In this document: piece after piece, positions 43,610 to 52,553 of the stretch
Position numbering within the stretch: the first letter of the stretch is position 1
Layout of the letters: each line of letters starts with the position of its first letter
From: Erysipelotrichaceae bacterium
Lineage (GTDB): Bacteria > Bacillota_I > Bacilli_A > Erysipelotrichales > Erysipelotrichaceae
Direction of reading: 5' to 3'
Assembly (NCBI GenBank): GCA_017432005.1
Contig: JAFRKA010000013.1
Coordinates: forward strand, 62,001 to 126,000
DNA: 64,000 bases
Made by a program: the position numbers and the translations under genes
Notes under the pieces: generated by a model
What the model was told of the DNA's origin: nothing
What the model saw: the letters and a program-made list of their open reading frames with translations, nothing else
The model's database searches: none

Positions 43610-45226
43610 CTAATTGGTATTCATGAGGATCTTCTTCGGATTGTACCTCATGATCATAAATGAAGGGATGATGACGGAGATGAGCACGATCGCCAGACCC
43701 ATGATATAGATCTCCCCGATGATCAGCGGCGAGATCGTGACCTCATATTCCGCGACCAGATCATCCAGCGAGATCTCTGTAGTATAATCGGCTGACCACG
43801 GATCGAAATAATCGTAGGAATAACCCTGATCCTCATTCAGATCACTGGAAGCGATCTGGTATTCCAGAACTTTGGCACCGACTTTCTTCGAGATCAGACT
43901 TCCGGAGATGACGGCCAGCGAGAAACCGATGATCGCCACGATAGCCAGTTCGATGAAGAACTGGGCAATGACTTTCAGTTTGGAAGCACCGATCGAAAGT
44001 AAGACACCGATCTCATATTCTCTGGTCTTGAGCGTAAGTGCCGTGACCAGCGAGATGATGACGACCGCATTGATCACAACCAGCCACACGATGAAATTCG
44101 CATACATGCTCAAAGTATCCAGCGGCTTGGCCAGTTTCTTGAACTCTTCGTTGTTCGCATCGAGGACGACGAACTGTGACAGATCGCCTTTGTAATCATC
44201 GACGAAATCATCGACATCCAGCGGATCGTTCAGCAGTAAGGTCGCATTCTCGATATCGATGTTTTTCATCATGTTCTCTTCAGAAGGTCTGTTGTCTTCA
44301 TCGAGATAATAATCCCCGTCATAGTTATTCTGATTCTGGGAATAATAATCGAAGCGCTTCTGCAAGGACGTCAGCTGTGCCAGATAGGCCGATGTCGAAG
44401 GCATGAAGATCATATTGTCGGGATTCGAATACGGAGAAGCCCATTCAAAATTGGATGAGTCAGGAGTCAGCGGTGAATTGTGCGTATAGATACCGATGAC
44501 TTCGAAAGTATTCTCCAGATCCTCTGCAGTTATACCGGCACGCTGTGTATCCAGTGAGGAATAGCCGCAAGACAGTGTGATCACATCCCCGACGCCAAGC
44601 CCGTTGGTAATAGACAGATTCTCAGAGATCACACAGACCGGATCACCTTCATTTATCTCTTCCTGATTGTAGAATCTTCCTTCCTTGATCCTGTAACCGC
44701 CGTCTTCAAATTCGATCATGCCCGGAAACATGTTGCATCTGATCATGAAATACGGTTCTCTGTATGTCTCGCAGACCTGAGTGCCTGTTTCATCGTAATA
44801 GCACTGCTCGGAACTGCCGCTCATCTCTTCTTCTCTTTTATTGTTCAAATGTACGAAATCCAGGGATCCTTTCTCATCGGCATACCACATGGAGGAACTC
44901 AGCGCATTGGCGATCTTGACTCTGTCATCGGCCAGAAACTGCACCACATCTTCCAGTTTTATGCTGGGGAAGTCTTTATAGAACTTGTCTCTTTCATCCT
45001 CATCTTCGATGGAATCCATATACGCCCAGACTTTTTCATAGTCGACCTTATAAGTGACGACCGCTCTCATCTTCTTGCGGGTCAGGATCTTGGCACTCTT
45101 GGAGGCATTGGATACACCCAGACCGATGATGACCAGATTGCCGATCAGAAAAAACGTCAGTACGAGCAGTATCGACTTTGAATACTTCCGGGTGACATTT
45201 TTTATCGCTCTGTTGATAAAATTCAT
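43610..45226 (-). CDS. ABC transporter permease, FtsX/MacB-like
   Basis: A 538-residue permease with one N-terminal membrane segment (about 18-36), a large extracellular domain (about 40-370) and three C-terminal membrane segments (from about residue 378), the MacB/FtsX layout. The extracellular domain has a Cys pair (EQCYYDETGTQVCE). It starts 6 bases after the PASTA gene. No two-component system is adjacent. Confidence 0.88.
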   Translation of the reverse strand: MNFINRAIKNVTRKYSKSILLVLTFFLIGNLVIIGLGVSNASKSAKILTRKKMRAVVTYKVDYEKVWAYMDSIEDEDERDKFYKDFPSIKLEDVVQFLADDRVKIANALSSSMWYADEKGSLDFVHLNNKREEEMSGSSEQCYYDETGTQVCETYREPYFMIRCNMFPGMIEFEDGGYRIKEGRFYNQEEINEGDPVCVISENLSITNGLGVGDVITLSCGYSSLDTQRAGITAEDLENTFEVIGIYTHNSPLTPDSSNFEWASPYSNPDNMIFMPSTSAYLAQLTSLQKRFDYYSQNQNNYDGDYYLDEDNRPSEENMMKNIDIENATLLLNDPLDVDDFVDDYKGDLSQFVVLDANNEEFKKLAKPLDTLSMYANFIVWLVVINAVVIISLVTALTLKTREYEIGVLLSIGASKLKVIAQFFIELAIVAIIGFSLAVISGSLISKKVGAKVLEYQIASSDLNEDQGYSYDYFDPWSADYTTEISLDDLVAEYEVTISPLIIGEIYIMGLAIVLISVIIPSFMIMRYNPKKILMNTN

Positions 45227-45232
45227 TTATGC

Positions 45233-46747
45233 TTACCTGCTGTTGTCGTTGATGATGATCGTAACCGTAACGTCCTGCGGCAGATAGACACCGGCTGCCA
45301 GTGCGCCGCCGTCACTTCTGACAGCGTAGACGACCTGACCGTTGGTACCGCCGTTATTGACATAATCGATGATGAAATTGACATCCTCACCGCAGAGTTT
45401 CCTGGCCTTCTCTTCGTTCATGCCGGAAGCACCTGAGGCCAGATCAGACCATCTTAAAGTCTCCGTCACATTGCCGTCCGCATCAGTGATCGGCAGATCT
45501 TCAAGCAGGATGTTCTTGCCCTTGGAGATCACGACATGCAGTGTACCGCCAACTTCGACTTCACGGTCATTGCTGATGACGTATCCGGCCGGAACGACAT
45601 CGTCGAATTCATGGCTCTTGGAAGTCGAGATATCAGCGCCCTTATCGTTCTGGGCGTCCTTGAATTCATGCAGACCTTCGACACCGTTGACGGTGTGGTA
45701 AGGACGGTTGTAGTAATCGCCGATCTTGACATAGTTGCCTAAAGAAACGGTAGCTTCCAGATAATCATCATCGGAAAGCAGCTTGCCTTTAGGAATGCTT
45801 TGCGAGATACAGACGCCTTCAGGCTGATCAGAGTAGATCTCCTTCAGCTTGAAAGCCAGGGAATTCTTGGCACACCAGCTGGTGACTTTCTCCTTGTCCC
45901 AGCCGATCATCTGTTCCATATAGACAGCCTTGCCTCTGGATACGACGACCGTCAGGGTCTCCCCTTCCTTCATCGTCTTTCCTGAAGAGATAGACTGAGA
46001 GATGACATTGTCTTTTTCGATCTTGTCGGAATACTGTTCGACGACATTGAGTTCGATCTTCTTGGACTTGGCCCAGGCCTCAACGGTAGCGAAAGGTTTC
46101 TTTTCGAAATCTTCGACCGTGACTGTACCGGCCGGAGCTGCTCCCTTGGAGATATTGATCTTGAGGTTGCAGCCTCTGGTGAAACTGTCCGCCTCACAGC
46201 CCGTAAAAGAATAGTCGATGACGGTATTCTCTTCAACGTTTTCATTATAGGAAGTCGAGATCTTGGTCTTCAGCAGTTTGTTGGAAGCGATCCACTCCTG
46301 GATATCTTCCTTGCTCATCGAATCAAGATCAGGAATAGCGATCTCTTCATCAGGATCCGGTCCCTTTGATTCCGTGAAATTAAGCTTGACGTTCTTTCTG
46401 ACTTTCTTGCCTGCTTTGATGCTCTGGGAGATGATCATGCCTTCTTCATTGTCAAAATCGTAGATACTGTCAAAGATGATCCCTGAAGAATCGATGCCCT
46501 GCTGTTTCACCCAGGCACCGACATCGTTTCTGGTCTTGCCCTCAAAATCAGGCATGACGATCTTCGGAGCCAGGAAAAGGAAATATGACGCGATTCCGAT
46601 CAGCAGTAAAACAGCGGCCGCAATGACGATGGCCTTTACATTCAGCGGTTTCTTCTCCTTCTGGACAGGAACTCTTTCTTCTTCCTCAAAACTGGCAGGT
46701 TTGCCTTCGTTGGAAAACTGGTCAAGAAAGTCTTTGTTGTCAGGCAT
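45233..46747 (-). CDS. Membrane-anchored multi-PASTA protein without kinase domain
   Basis: 504 residues: short acidic cytoplasmic tail, one membrane segment (about 39-60), then about four to five PASTA-like repeats, e.g. IVMPDFEGKTRNDVGAWVKQ, VEDFEKKPFATVEAWAKSKK and MIGWDKEKVTSWCAKNSLAF, ending in a Gly-rich domain. PASTA domains bind uncrosslinked peptidoglycan or lipid II and are normally fused to Ser/Thr kinases or PBPs; here neither is present. It heads an operon with a MacB-like ABC pair, so it may sense the wall for that transporter. ATG has a GGAGG site. Confidence 0.85.
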   Translation of the reverse strand: MPDNKDFLDQFSNEGKPASFEEEERVPVQKEKKPLNVKAIVIAAAVLLLIGIASYFLFLAPKIVMPDFEGKTRNDVGAWVKQQGIDSSGIIFDSIYDFDNEEGMIISQSIKAGKKVRKNVKLNFTESKGPDPDEEIAIPDLDSMSKEDIQEWIASNKLLKTKISTSYNENVEENTVIDYSFTGCEADSFTRGCNLKINISKGAAPAGTVTVEDFEKKPFATVEAWAKSKKIELNVVEQYSDKIEKDNVISQSISSGKTMKEGETLTVVVSRGKAVYMEQMIGWDKEKVTSWCAKNSLAFKLKEIYSDQPEGVCISQSIPKGKLLSDDDYLEATVSLGNYVKIGDYYNRPYHTVNGVEGLHEFKDAQNDKGADISTSKSHEFDDVVPAGYVISNDREVEVGGTLHVVISKGKNILLEDLPITDADGNVTETLRWSDLASGASGMNEEKARKLCGEDVNFIIDYVNNGGTNGQVVYAVRSDGGALAAGVYLPQDVTVTIIINDNSR

Positions 46748-46855
46748 AAGTTCATCCTCCTCAAACTATATTCTATTATAACCTCATATCTTCAAAAACA
46801 CGGCTGACATCGTATCTGTTCATGATCACATCAGTATATTTCGGCTTAATCATGG

Positions 46856-46864
46856 TGCTATAAT
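46856..46864 (+). promoter_or_regulatory. Extended -10 of the GNAT gene
   Basis: TGCTATAAT is a perfect extended -10, and its last base is 7 nt before the ATG with no Shine-Dalgarno between, so the mRNA is probably leaderless. Confidence 0.65.
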
Positions 46865-46871
46865 CATTGAT

Positions 46872-47309
46872 ATGATCAAAACTGTACGGCTGAAACCGGA
46901 AAACATCCCCGATCTGCTTGAATTCACCAGACAAGACGGTTTTCCTTATGCGGTCGATGAAGAAATGGTAAAAGACTACTGTACCGGTAAAGATCCGACA
47001 GATATGTGCGTGCAGACCTATGGAGTCTACGACGATGAACAGCTCATCGCTACTATGACAGCTTCATTCATCAAGGTCTTCTATCATCCAGATTCTCCAA
47101 AGGGCAGGACCGTGCACATCTCCGGTGCTTTCACGAGACCTGAAAGACGCCGTCAGGGCTTCGGTACGATGCTACTGGAAAAGATCAGAGCAGATGCTAA
47201 GGAATACTTCCACGCAGACTATCTGTGCTGTGACACCTATGCTCCGGAATTCTTCGGCAAATACGGTTTCAAGGAAAATGCCGAAGACAGGATGTGGATC
47301 ATCATCTGA
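46872..47309 (+). CDS. GNAT family N-acetyltransferase
   Basis: A 145-residue GNAT enzyme. The acetyl-CoA loop is RRRQGFGTMLLEKI, and the C-terminal YAPEFFGKYGFKE is typical. The substrate (amine, amino acid or protein N-terminus) is not predictable. A single-gene unit read from what appears to be a leaderless transcript, ending at a hairpin shared with the convergent ABC operon. Confidence 0.88.
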   Translation: MIKTVRLKPENIPDLLEFTRQDGFPYAVDEEMVKDYCTGKDPTDMCVQTYGVYDDEQLIATMTASFIKVFYHPDSPKGRTVHISGAFTRPERRRQGFGTMLLEKIRADAKEYFHADYLCCDTYAPEFFGKYGFKENAEDRMWIII

Positions 47310-47347
47310 TCACTGATCAAAGCTGCAGCGATATTTATTTACGTTAA

Positions 47348-47371
47348 AAGGACCGGATCATCTCCGGTCCT
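47348..47371 (-). terminator. Terminator between the GNAT gene and the convergent ABC operon
   Basis: Stem AAGGACCGGA / TCCGGTCCTT with a 4-base loop; the better T-run (TTTT) is on the minus strand, after the ABC permease gene. Confidence 0.75.
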
Positions 47372-47380
47372 TCATGTATA

Positions 47381-48832
47381 TCAGTAATAGTTATAGATGG
47401 TCATCAGACTTCCGTCCGACATCAGACGGTATGTATCATCCATCGTATTTATATAGACGCTGACATTGCTGTCTTTGGCCAGTGTGAGCATTTCATCGAG
47501 CGTGATCTGTCTCTGGACAGAATAATAATAATCATTATTGCCGCTTGAGACACCCAGATTGGTGTAGTAAGACTTATCATTATAGAATTGTATTTCTCTT
47601 TTATCGCTGTAAAACTCCTCGATAGCCTGACGACGGAAAGAATCGAAGATCGCCAGCGTCTCCGGAGAGCTTTCTTTTGGATGGCCTTGTCTATCAGCGG
47701 TACTGATATTGACATAGATCCAGTTGTCCAGTTCATACTGACCGGTCTTTTCAAATACGTACTGTTCAGTTGCCCTGTCACAGTCACCGTTCAACTCATA
47801 TACGGCAAAGGCGTCATCTGGATCATACATGTAGGAGATGCCGAAACCTTTAGTGACACGACAAGCGCCCGCAAACAGGAAACTGATGATGACGGCACTC
47901 ACAAAGATCAGCGGCAACTTGTACGAGAAGTACAGTTTACGCTTGTAGAGGAAATGCGCTGCGACATAGATCGCAAAGACGATCAGATACAGCACGAACT
48001 GATCAGAGATGAAATCAAGCACCGAACTGTAGCTGTAGTCAAAGAACGAAGTGATCAGAAACAGCACGACTGCCACATAGAAGTGGATCACGAACGGATA
48101 CGCAAAGAAACGGCTGGATGGCGTATTGGCTCTTTCCACATCCCTGTCGACATAGTTCCGGTTAAGGAAATAATACGATGCAGCCAGGATGATCAGAAGC
48201 ACGATCAGTCCCAGACTCAGAGTCGGCACCTTCTTCGCAAAGTGTGCATACAGGATGTCACCGCTGATATAAAGCGGAGAGAGATAGCCGATCTGCTCGA
48301 AATGGAAATTGTTCATGCCGCAGACATAGGAATTCAGAAAACTGAAGGCTACGAACAGGATCGACAGCGGCATGCAGGTATAGGCTGCAGTCATGATCAT
48401 GCCATCCATGGAATTGTTTGCCAGCAGATACAGCGAAGTATTGAAAGTGATCAGTGTCGCTGTTGCGATGAACATCTCAGCCAGGATGATCAGGATCTGC
48501 ATTACCTGCATCTTCTGGAAGATGCTGTAGACGATCAGTTCAGCCGCAAACGGCAGATAAGTCAGAGCGATCGCAAAGACCAGCGAAGTGATCATCATCG
48601 CCTTTCTGGATACCGGGATCGAGAAGAAGGTATCGATGGCCTTCCTGTCGTGAATGAAATAGAAGACATTGAAAGGTATCGCAAAACACATAACGACGGC
48701 GATAAAGCACTGCAGGAACATCGAAACATCCTTGCCGCTGCCGATGATGTTCAGCAGACTGATCAGAAAGATAAACAGGATCAGATAGCGTTTGGATCTG
48801 AGTAGATAATTAAAGTATTCTCTGGAAAACAT
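47381..48832 (-). CDS. ABC transporter permease (YtrC/ABC-2-like)
   Basis: A 483-residue membrane protein with about six N-terminal membrane segments, further segments in the middle, and a C-terminal extracellular or cytoplasmic soluble domain of about 130 residues (from GACRVTKGFG). It overlaps the ATPase gene by one base. With a YtrA-type GntR regulator this forms an envelope-stress or antibiotic-detoxification type operon; the substrate is unknown. Confidence 0.78.
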   Translation of the reverse strand: MFSREYFNYLLRSKRYLILFIFLISLLNIIGSGKDVSMFLQCFIAVVMCFAIPFNVFYFIHDRKAIDTFFSIPVSRKAMMITSLVFAIALTYLPFAAELIVYSIFQKMQVMQILIILAEMFIATATLITFNTSLYLLANNSMDGMIMTAAYTCMPLSILFVAFSFLNSYVCGMNNFHFEQIGYLSPLYISGDILYAHFAKKVPTLSLGLIVLLIILAASYYFLNRNYVDRDVERANTPSSRFFAYPFVIHFYVAVVLFLITSFFDYSYSSVLDFISDQFVLYLIVFAIYVAAHFLYKRKLYFSYKLPLIFVSAVIISFLFAGACRVTKGFGISYMYDPDDAFAVYELNGDCDRATEQYVFEKTGQYELDNWIYVNISTADRQGHPKESSPETLAIFDSFRRQAIEEFYSDKREIQFYNDKSYYTNLGVSSGNNDYYYSVQRQITLDEMLTLAKDSNVSVYINTMDDTYRLMSDGSLMTIYNYY

Positions 48833-49707
48833 TATCTGTTCCCTCCTTCGTGTTCATAGATGAACAGCTCTTCAAAATTGACGCTCAGGGTATCCAGGAT
48901 GACCGGATCGAGAGCCTTGAGTTTTTCAACTGTCTCTTCTCTGTCGCCCTTGATGACAAGCGTATAGACTGAACCCTCTCTTCCATAATGCAGGATATTT
49001 AATCCTTCAAAAGCCGATTCATCGACATCATGAGTGAAAGCCAGCTGATACTTGTTGATATTCTGTTTGGATTCCAGAAGATCGCCATAGGTCGAGATCT
49101 TGCCGTTCTCAAGGATACCGTAGGAATCACAGATATCTTCCAGTTCCTTCAGGTTATGGGAAGAGATGATGACAGTCGCCTGATTGTCTTCGATGAATTC
49201 ATTGAGTGACTTCTTCAGGTCATGTCTCACTAGCGGATCGAGTCCGTCAAAGGCCTCATCGAGTAACAGCAGCTTCGGTCTGATCGCCAGAGCGAACAGC
49301 AGAAGCGTCTGTCTCTTCATACCCTTGGAGAAAGAGGTCAGCGGCTTGTTCTCATCAAGAGCGAAGAGCTCGAGTGTCTTCTGGTATACGACCTCATCGA
49401 TCGGATAGTATGAGGAATAGAATTCCTTCAGTGAACGGATATTACTGGCCATCGGATAATAAGGATCATCATTCACGAAGAAGATATCTCTTCTGATCTT
49501 TTCGTTTAAGTATGTATCCTCACCGTTGAATTCGACGTTGCCGCCACTGGTCCTGTAGATGCCTGCAACACATCTTAAAAGCGTTGATTTGCCGGCTCCG
49601 TTGACACCGACCAGTCCGAATATCGAACCGTCAGCCACTTCAAGGTTCAAACCATCGAGAACCGTTTTGTCATCAAACTTTTTTGTGACATTATTGATCT
49701 TCAGCAT
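48832..49707 (-). CDS. ABC transporter ATPase (YtrB-like)
   Basis: A 291-residue ATPase: Walker A GVNGAGKST, signature FSKGMKRQ, Walker B LLLLDEAFDGLDP, His switch SSHN, and a C-terminal accessory domain. The FSKGMKRQ signature is typical of the YtrB/BcrA-type exporters. It has a GGAGGG site and overlaps the GntR gene by 7 bases. Confidence 0.9.
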   Translation of the reverse strand: MLKINNVTKKFDDKTVLDGLNLEVADGSIFGLVGVNGAGKSTLLRCVAGIYRTSGGNVEFNGEDTYLNEKIRRDIFFVNDDPYYPMASNIRSLKEFYSSYYPIDEVVYQKTLELFALDENKPLTSFSKGMKRQTLLLFALAIRPKLLLLDEAFDGLDPLVRHDLKKSLNEFIEDNQATVIISSHNLKELEDICDSYGILENGKISTYGDLLESKQNINKYQLAFTHDVDESAFEGLNILHYGREGSVYTLVIKGDREETVEKLKALDPVILDTLSVNFEELFIYEHEGGNR

Positions 49708-50066
49708 GTTCCCTCCTTACCGTATATTTCTTCAAGCAGATCGAGAAGATCTTCCTTCTGGAAACCTTCCTCTTTCAGTGTCTTCAACATATGTAATGCA
49801 TCTTTACGGTTACGGGCCTTGTCTGTTTCCAGATCCTTGGAAACAAAAACACCCTTCTTGTTTACTGTATAGATGTAGCCGTTCTTTTCCAGTTCCTGGT
49901 AGGCCTTCATTACCGTGTTGGGATTGATGCCCAGATCATCAGCCAGAGCTCTGACTGACGGAAGCCTGTCATCAGGCTTTAAGATGCCTGATCTGATAAA
50001 CTTCTCTATCTGTTGGCGGATCTGTTCATAGATCGATTCCTTGCCCTGCAGATTTATTAAGAACAT
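49701..50066 (-). CDS. GntR family regulator, YtrA subfamily
   Basis: A 121-residue regulator: winged-helix domain (IYEQIRQQIEKFIRSGIL, RLPSVRALADDLGINPNTV) plus a short dimerisation tail, the YtrA layout. Such regulators repress their own operon with ABC genes until a cell-wall antibiotic appears. It lies downstream of a consensus promoter whose spacer and leader contain four 9-bp direct repeats, the probable operator. Confidence 0.9.
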   Translation of the reverse strand: MFLINLQGKESIYEQIRQQIEKFIRSGILKPDDRLPSVRALADDLGINPNTVMKAYQELEKNGYIYTVNKKGVFVSKDLETDKARNRKDALHMLKTLKEEGFQKEDLLDLLEEIYGKEGTC

Positions 50067-50081
50067 CGCTTACCTCCTATC

Positions 50082-50126
50082 TGTATTATCTGTATTAATT
50101 GTATTATCTGTATTACTCAATGTCAA
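50082..50126 (-). promoter_or_regulatory. GntR-ABC operon promoter with four 9-bp operator repeats
   Basis: Minus strand: -35 TTGACA (50121-50126) and -10 TACAAT (50098-50103) with a 17-bp spacer. On the plus strand TGTATTA recurs at 50082, 50091, 50100 and 50109, a strict 9-bp period, and the 16-base unit TGTATTATCTGTATTA is repeated perfectly at 50082-50097 and 50100-50115. Binding of the GntR protein here would cover the promoter. Confidence 0.8.
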
Positions 50127-50127
50127 A

Positions 50128-50147
50128 TAAAAAAAGGTCTTTCGACC
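50128..50147 (-). terminator. Terminator after the double-glycine peptide gene
   Basis: Minus-strand stem GGTC / GACC with a GAAA tetraloop followed by a run of seven or more T, just upstream of the GntR promoter. Confidence 0.75.
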
Positions 50148-50175
50148 ATTTCTGAAATAAAACCGATAACAATGT

Positions 50176-50412
50176 TTAATTCTGGAATTCCGGATAGAAC
50201 TTCTTAATATACTCGTACAGGAGTGCCAGGTCATCTTCATCAGTGAAAAATTCTCTCAGTTTTGCACAGGCCTCCTCATATGTCAGATTGGCATACTTCT
50301 TTTTCAGTACTTTAGCATACATATCGGCGGTCTTTTCCCAGTTTTCAGGAAGTGTCCTGCCCCCGAATATCTCTTCCAGTGTGCTGTCATCGATCCTCTT
50401 ATTTGAATCCAT
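50176..50412 (-). CDS. Double-glycine leader peptide (putative secreted peptide or bacteriocin)
   Basis: A 78-residue product. Residues 1-18, MDSNKRIDDSTLEEIFGG, fit the double-glycine leader that C39-type ABC exporters cleave (acidic helix ending in GG). The remaining 60 residues are charged, helical and contain one Cys (YEEACAKLREFF), unlike a classic hydrophobic bacteriocin. It has a good AAGGAG site, its own promoter and terminator. No C39 peptidase-transporter or modifying enzyme is in the window. A helical intracellular protein that mimics the motif by chance is the alternative. Confidence 0.6.
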   Translation of the reverse strand: MDSNKRIDDSTLEEIFGGRTLPENWEKTADMYAKVLKKKYANLTYEEACAKLREFFTDEDDLALLYEYIKKFYPEFQN

Positions 50413-50439
50413 TTTTCTTCTCCTTTATCTTTACATATA

Positions 50440-50469
50440 TTTATACGACATACTGATATTTCTGGTAAA
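50440..50469 (-). promoter_or_regulatory. Promoter of the double-glycine peptide gene
   Basis: -35 TTTACC (50464-50469) and -10 TATAAA (50440-50445) on the minus strand with an 18-bp spacer, right after the glycerate kinase stop codon. Confidence 0.55.
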
Positions 50470-50471
50470 TA

Positions 50472-51698
50472 TTATGCGGTCTTTTTCTTTCTGATCAGTG
50501 CAAGCGTGATATCGTTCACATTGGTCCCGGTCGGTCCGGTCACGATCAGACCGTCAATCGCCTTAAGACCGTGATAGGAATCATTGTCAGCGAGGATCTT
50601 TTCATAATCAAGTCCCTTGTCTTTCAGTTTCTGATATGAGGATCCGTCGACATATCCTCCGGCCGCATCAGTCGGTCCGTCCGTACCGTCTGAACCCAGT
50701 GACATCATGAGGACGTTATCCATCCCGTCGAGCTTCTTTATCTGGGAAAAGACCAGTTCCTGATTCCGGCCGCCCAGTCCGTTTCCTTTCACGTGCACGA
50801 TCGTCTCACCGCCCATGATCAGCGCTGTATCATGCGGATCATCCAGATGTTTCATCATCTCGTCATAGAGCAGATCTCCAGCCTCAGTCGCTTCGGTATC
50901 GATATGGTCTGTGATCAGGATCGGTTCATAGCCGTATTTCTTGGCAGCTGCCATGGCTTTCTCACACAGGATCCTGACTGAACCGATGATGATGTTTTCA
51001 CAGTTGTCACAGTAACAAGATCTGCTTTCACTGATGATCTTCAGTGTTTCATCAGACAGATCGAGATCATATCTTCTGACCAGCTCCAGAGCATCCTCAG
51101 CTGTGCTCTTATCTTCCACAGTCGGACCGGAACCGATCACATCGAGCCTGTCGCTTAACACATCGGACAGGATGATCGCCGTCACCTGAGCAGGTCGACA
51201 CAGTTCAGCGAGCTTGCCGCCCTTGACGGCTGATAGTTTTTTTCTGATCGTATTTATCTCAACGATATTCAGACCCTTCTTAAGCATCTGTTCGTTGATA
51301 TGGCGCAGTTTCTCAAGACTGATCAGCGGCTTTTCAAACAGCGCACTTGCCCCGCCTGAAAGCAGGAACAGGACATGATCATCTTCCTTCAGATCTTTAA
51401 GCATTCCGATCGCCGCTTCCGTAGCTTGGATCGTTGCCGCATCGCTTACCGGATGACCGGCTTCATAGCACTCACAGTTTTCGATCTCTCCTTTGATATG
51501 ACCGTATTTGCTTATAACAACGCCTTTACGGATCTTCACTTTCTCGGAAGCTGCTGCAGCCATTGAAAAAGCTGCCTTGCCTGCCGCAAGCAGATAGACA
51601 TCATCATATTTATAATCTTCCAGAACAGCTCTTACGCCTTCATCAGGAAGACAGCCGTTTATCGCTTCCAGGCAGATCGCCTTCGCATCACTTAACAT
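50472..51698 (-). CDS. Glycerate 2-kinase, MOFRL/DUF4147 family
   Basis: A 408-residue GckA-type kinase that phosphorylates D-glycerate to 2-phosphoglycerate. N-terminal DUF4147 domain (AAGKAAFSMA, LLSGGASALFEKP, NTIRKKLSAVKGGKLA) and C-terminal MOFRL domain (GGRNQELVFSQ, SLGSDGTDGPTDAAGG). Its start overlaps the lipoprotein gene by 11 bases. As the last gene of a flavoprotein operon it may feed an oxidised three-carbon product into glycolysis; that link is inference. Confidence 0.9.
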   Translation of the reverse strand: MLSDAKAICLEAINGCLPDEGVRAVLEDYKYDDVYLLAAGKAAFSMAAAASEKVKIRKGVVISKYGHIKGEIENCECYEAGHPVSDAATIQATEAAIGMLKDLKEDDHVLFLLSGGASALFEKPLISLEKLRHINEQMLKKGLNIVEINTIRKKLSAVKGGKLAELCRPAQVTAIILSDVLSDRLDVIGSGPTVEDKSTAEDALELVRRYDLDLSDETLKIISESRSCYCDNCENIIIGSVRILCEKAMAAAKKYGYEPILITDHIDTEATEAGDLLYDEMMKHLDDPHDTALIMGGETIVHVKGNGLGGRNQELVFSQIKKLDGMDNVLMMSLGSDGTDGPTDAAGGYVDGSSYQKLKDKGLDYEKILADNDSYHGLKAIDGLIVTGPTGTNVNDITLALIRKKKTA

Positions 51699-52206
51699 AG
51701 ATCTCCAGATGACTCAATGCGTCCTGATCAGCTCCCAGGATGTCGCCATAAAGGATCACGACGTTCTCCCTGTCTTTGACTTTCCTTCCGAAAGCACAGG
51801 CATAGCCGTTCCTTTCGATGTATTCACCGCCGAACATCTCGCAGTTTTCCTTAACGCTTTCTTTCAGGACCACATCACCGATCTTCAGAACGCTGTAATT
51901 AATATTGTCCAGATACAGTTCAAGTCTGGTCACGATCGCTTCATCGACATCCGCCTCTTTCCTGCGGGTATTGCCGATATCGATGGAACCGAAATACTTG
52001 TCCCAGAAAAAGACCTTCACATCTTCCATGTGCTGTTTGCCTTTGATCGTGCCGTCTGCTTTCACATCAAAGACCAGGCGCATGAATTCGACTGTATCAT
52101 AACCCGGGGTGATGGAGATATCATCAAAAGAAAAGACGTAATAGTCTTCTCTCTTACTGCACGAACACAGAAGCAACAGTGAAATGACGATCAGGATCTT
52201 CTTCAT
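51688..52206 (-). CDS. Predicted lipoprotein in the redox operon
   Basis: A 172-residue exported lipoprotein: signal MKKILIVISLLLLCSCS with lipobox LLCSC, then a mostly beta domain with two further Cys (ENCEMFGGEY, YACAFG). No family recognised. It overlaps DUF1667 by 4 bases and the glycerate kinase gene by 11, so it is firmly in the operon, although its surface location does not obviously fit a cytoplasmic redox pathway. Confidence 0.7.
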   Translation of the reverse strand: MKKILIVISLLLLCSCSKREDYYVFSFDDISITPGYDTVEFMRLVFDVKADGTIKGKQHMEDVKVFFWDKYFGSIDIGNTRRKEADVDEAIVTRLELYLDNINYSVLKIGDVVLKESVKENCEMFGGEYIERNGYACAFGRKVKDRENVVILYGDILGADQDALSHLEIYVK

Positions 52207-52553
52207 CTCTCGATACTCTTTGAAGCTATTATATCAGCGCCGAGCCCCAGAATGTCAGAAACTATCACGTCATTCATCCTCACCGGTGCTTTTACATTCA
52301 GATCTTTCAGGGCTCTCATGACATCCATGATCCTTCCTTTAGGCAAAGGAGCAGAACTGATGACCGGCAAACGGCGGTAATTTTCCGATTCGATACCGAT
52401 CGTCGTCGTCAGGGTCCTTAAAGGATTGAGCGTTTCATTGATCGCATAGACTTCACCGCGCGGGCAGGAATTCCCGCTGACTTTTATCTCTTCACCGATC
52501 TTCTCAACATTCAGATGACAGCCCTTCGGACAGCTGATACAGATCAGATTCAT
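52203..52553 (-). CDS. DUF1667 protein
   Basis: A 116-residue DUF1667 protein with cysteines in CISCPKGCHL and NSCPRGEVYA that could hold a metal or cluster. The family almost always follows GlpA/LhgO-like and FAD/NAD oxidoreductase genes in anaerobes, as here. Start ATG 52553 (behind GGAGGTGATC) gives an ATGA overlap with the preceding gene. Probably a small electron-transfer or assembly subunit. Confidence 0.88.
   Translation of the reverse strand: MNLICISCPKGCHLNVEKIGEEIKVSGNSCPRGEVYAINETLNPLRTLTTTIGIESENYRRLPVISSAPLPKGRIMDVMRALKDLNVKAPVRMNDVIVSDILGLGADIIASKSIER

Noticed and set aside
47588..48805. Long plus-strand open frame opposite the ABC permease
   Set aside because: Highly charged shadow of a hydrophobic membrane protein gene, without start signals.
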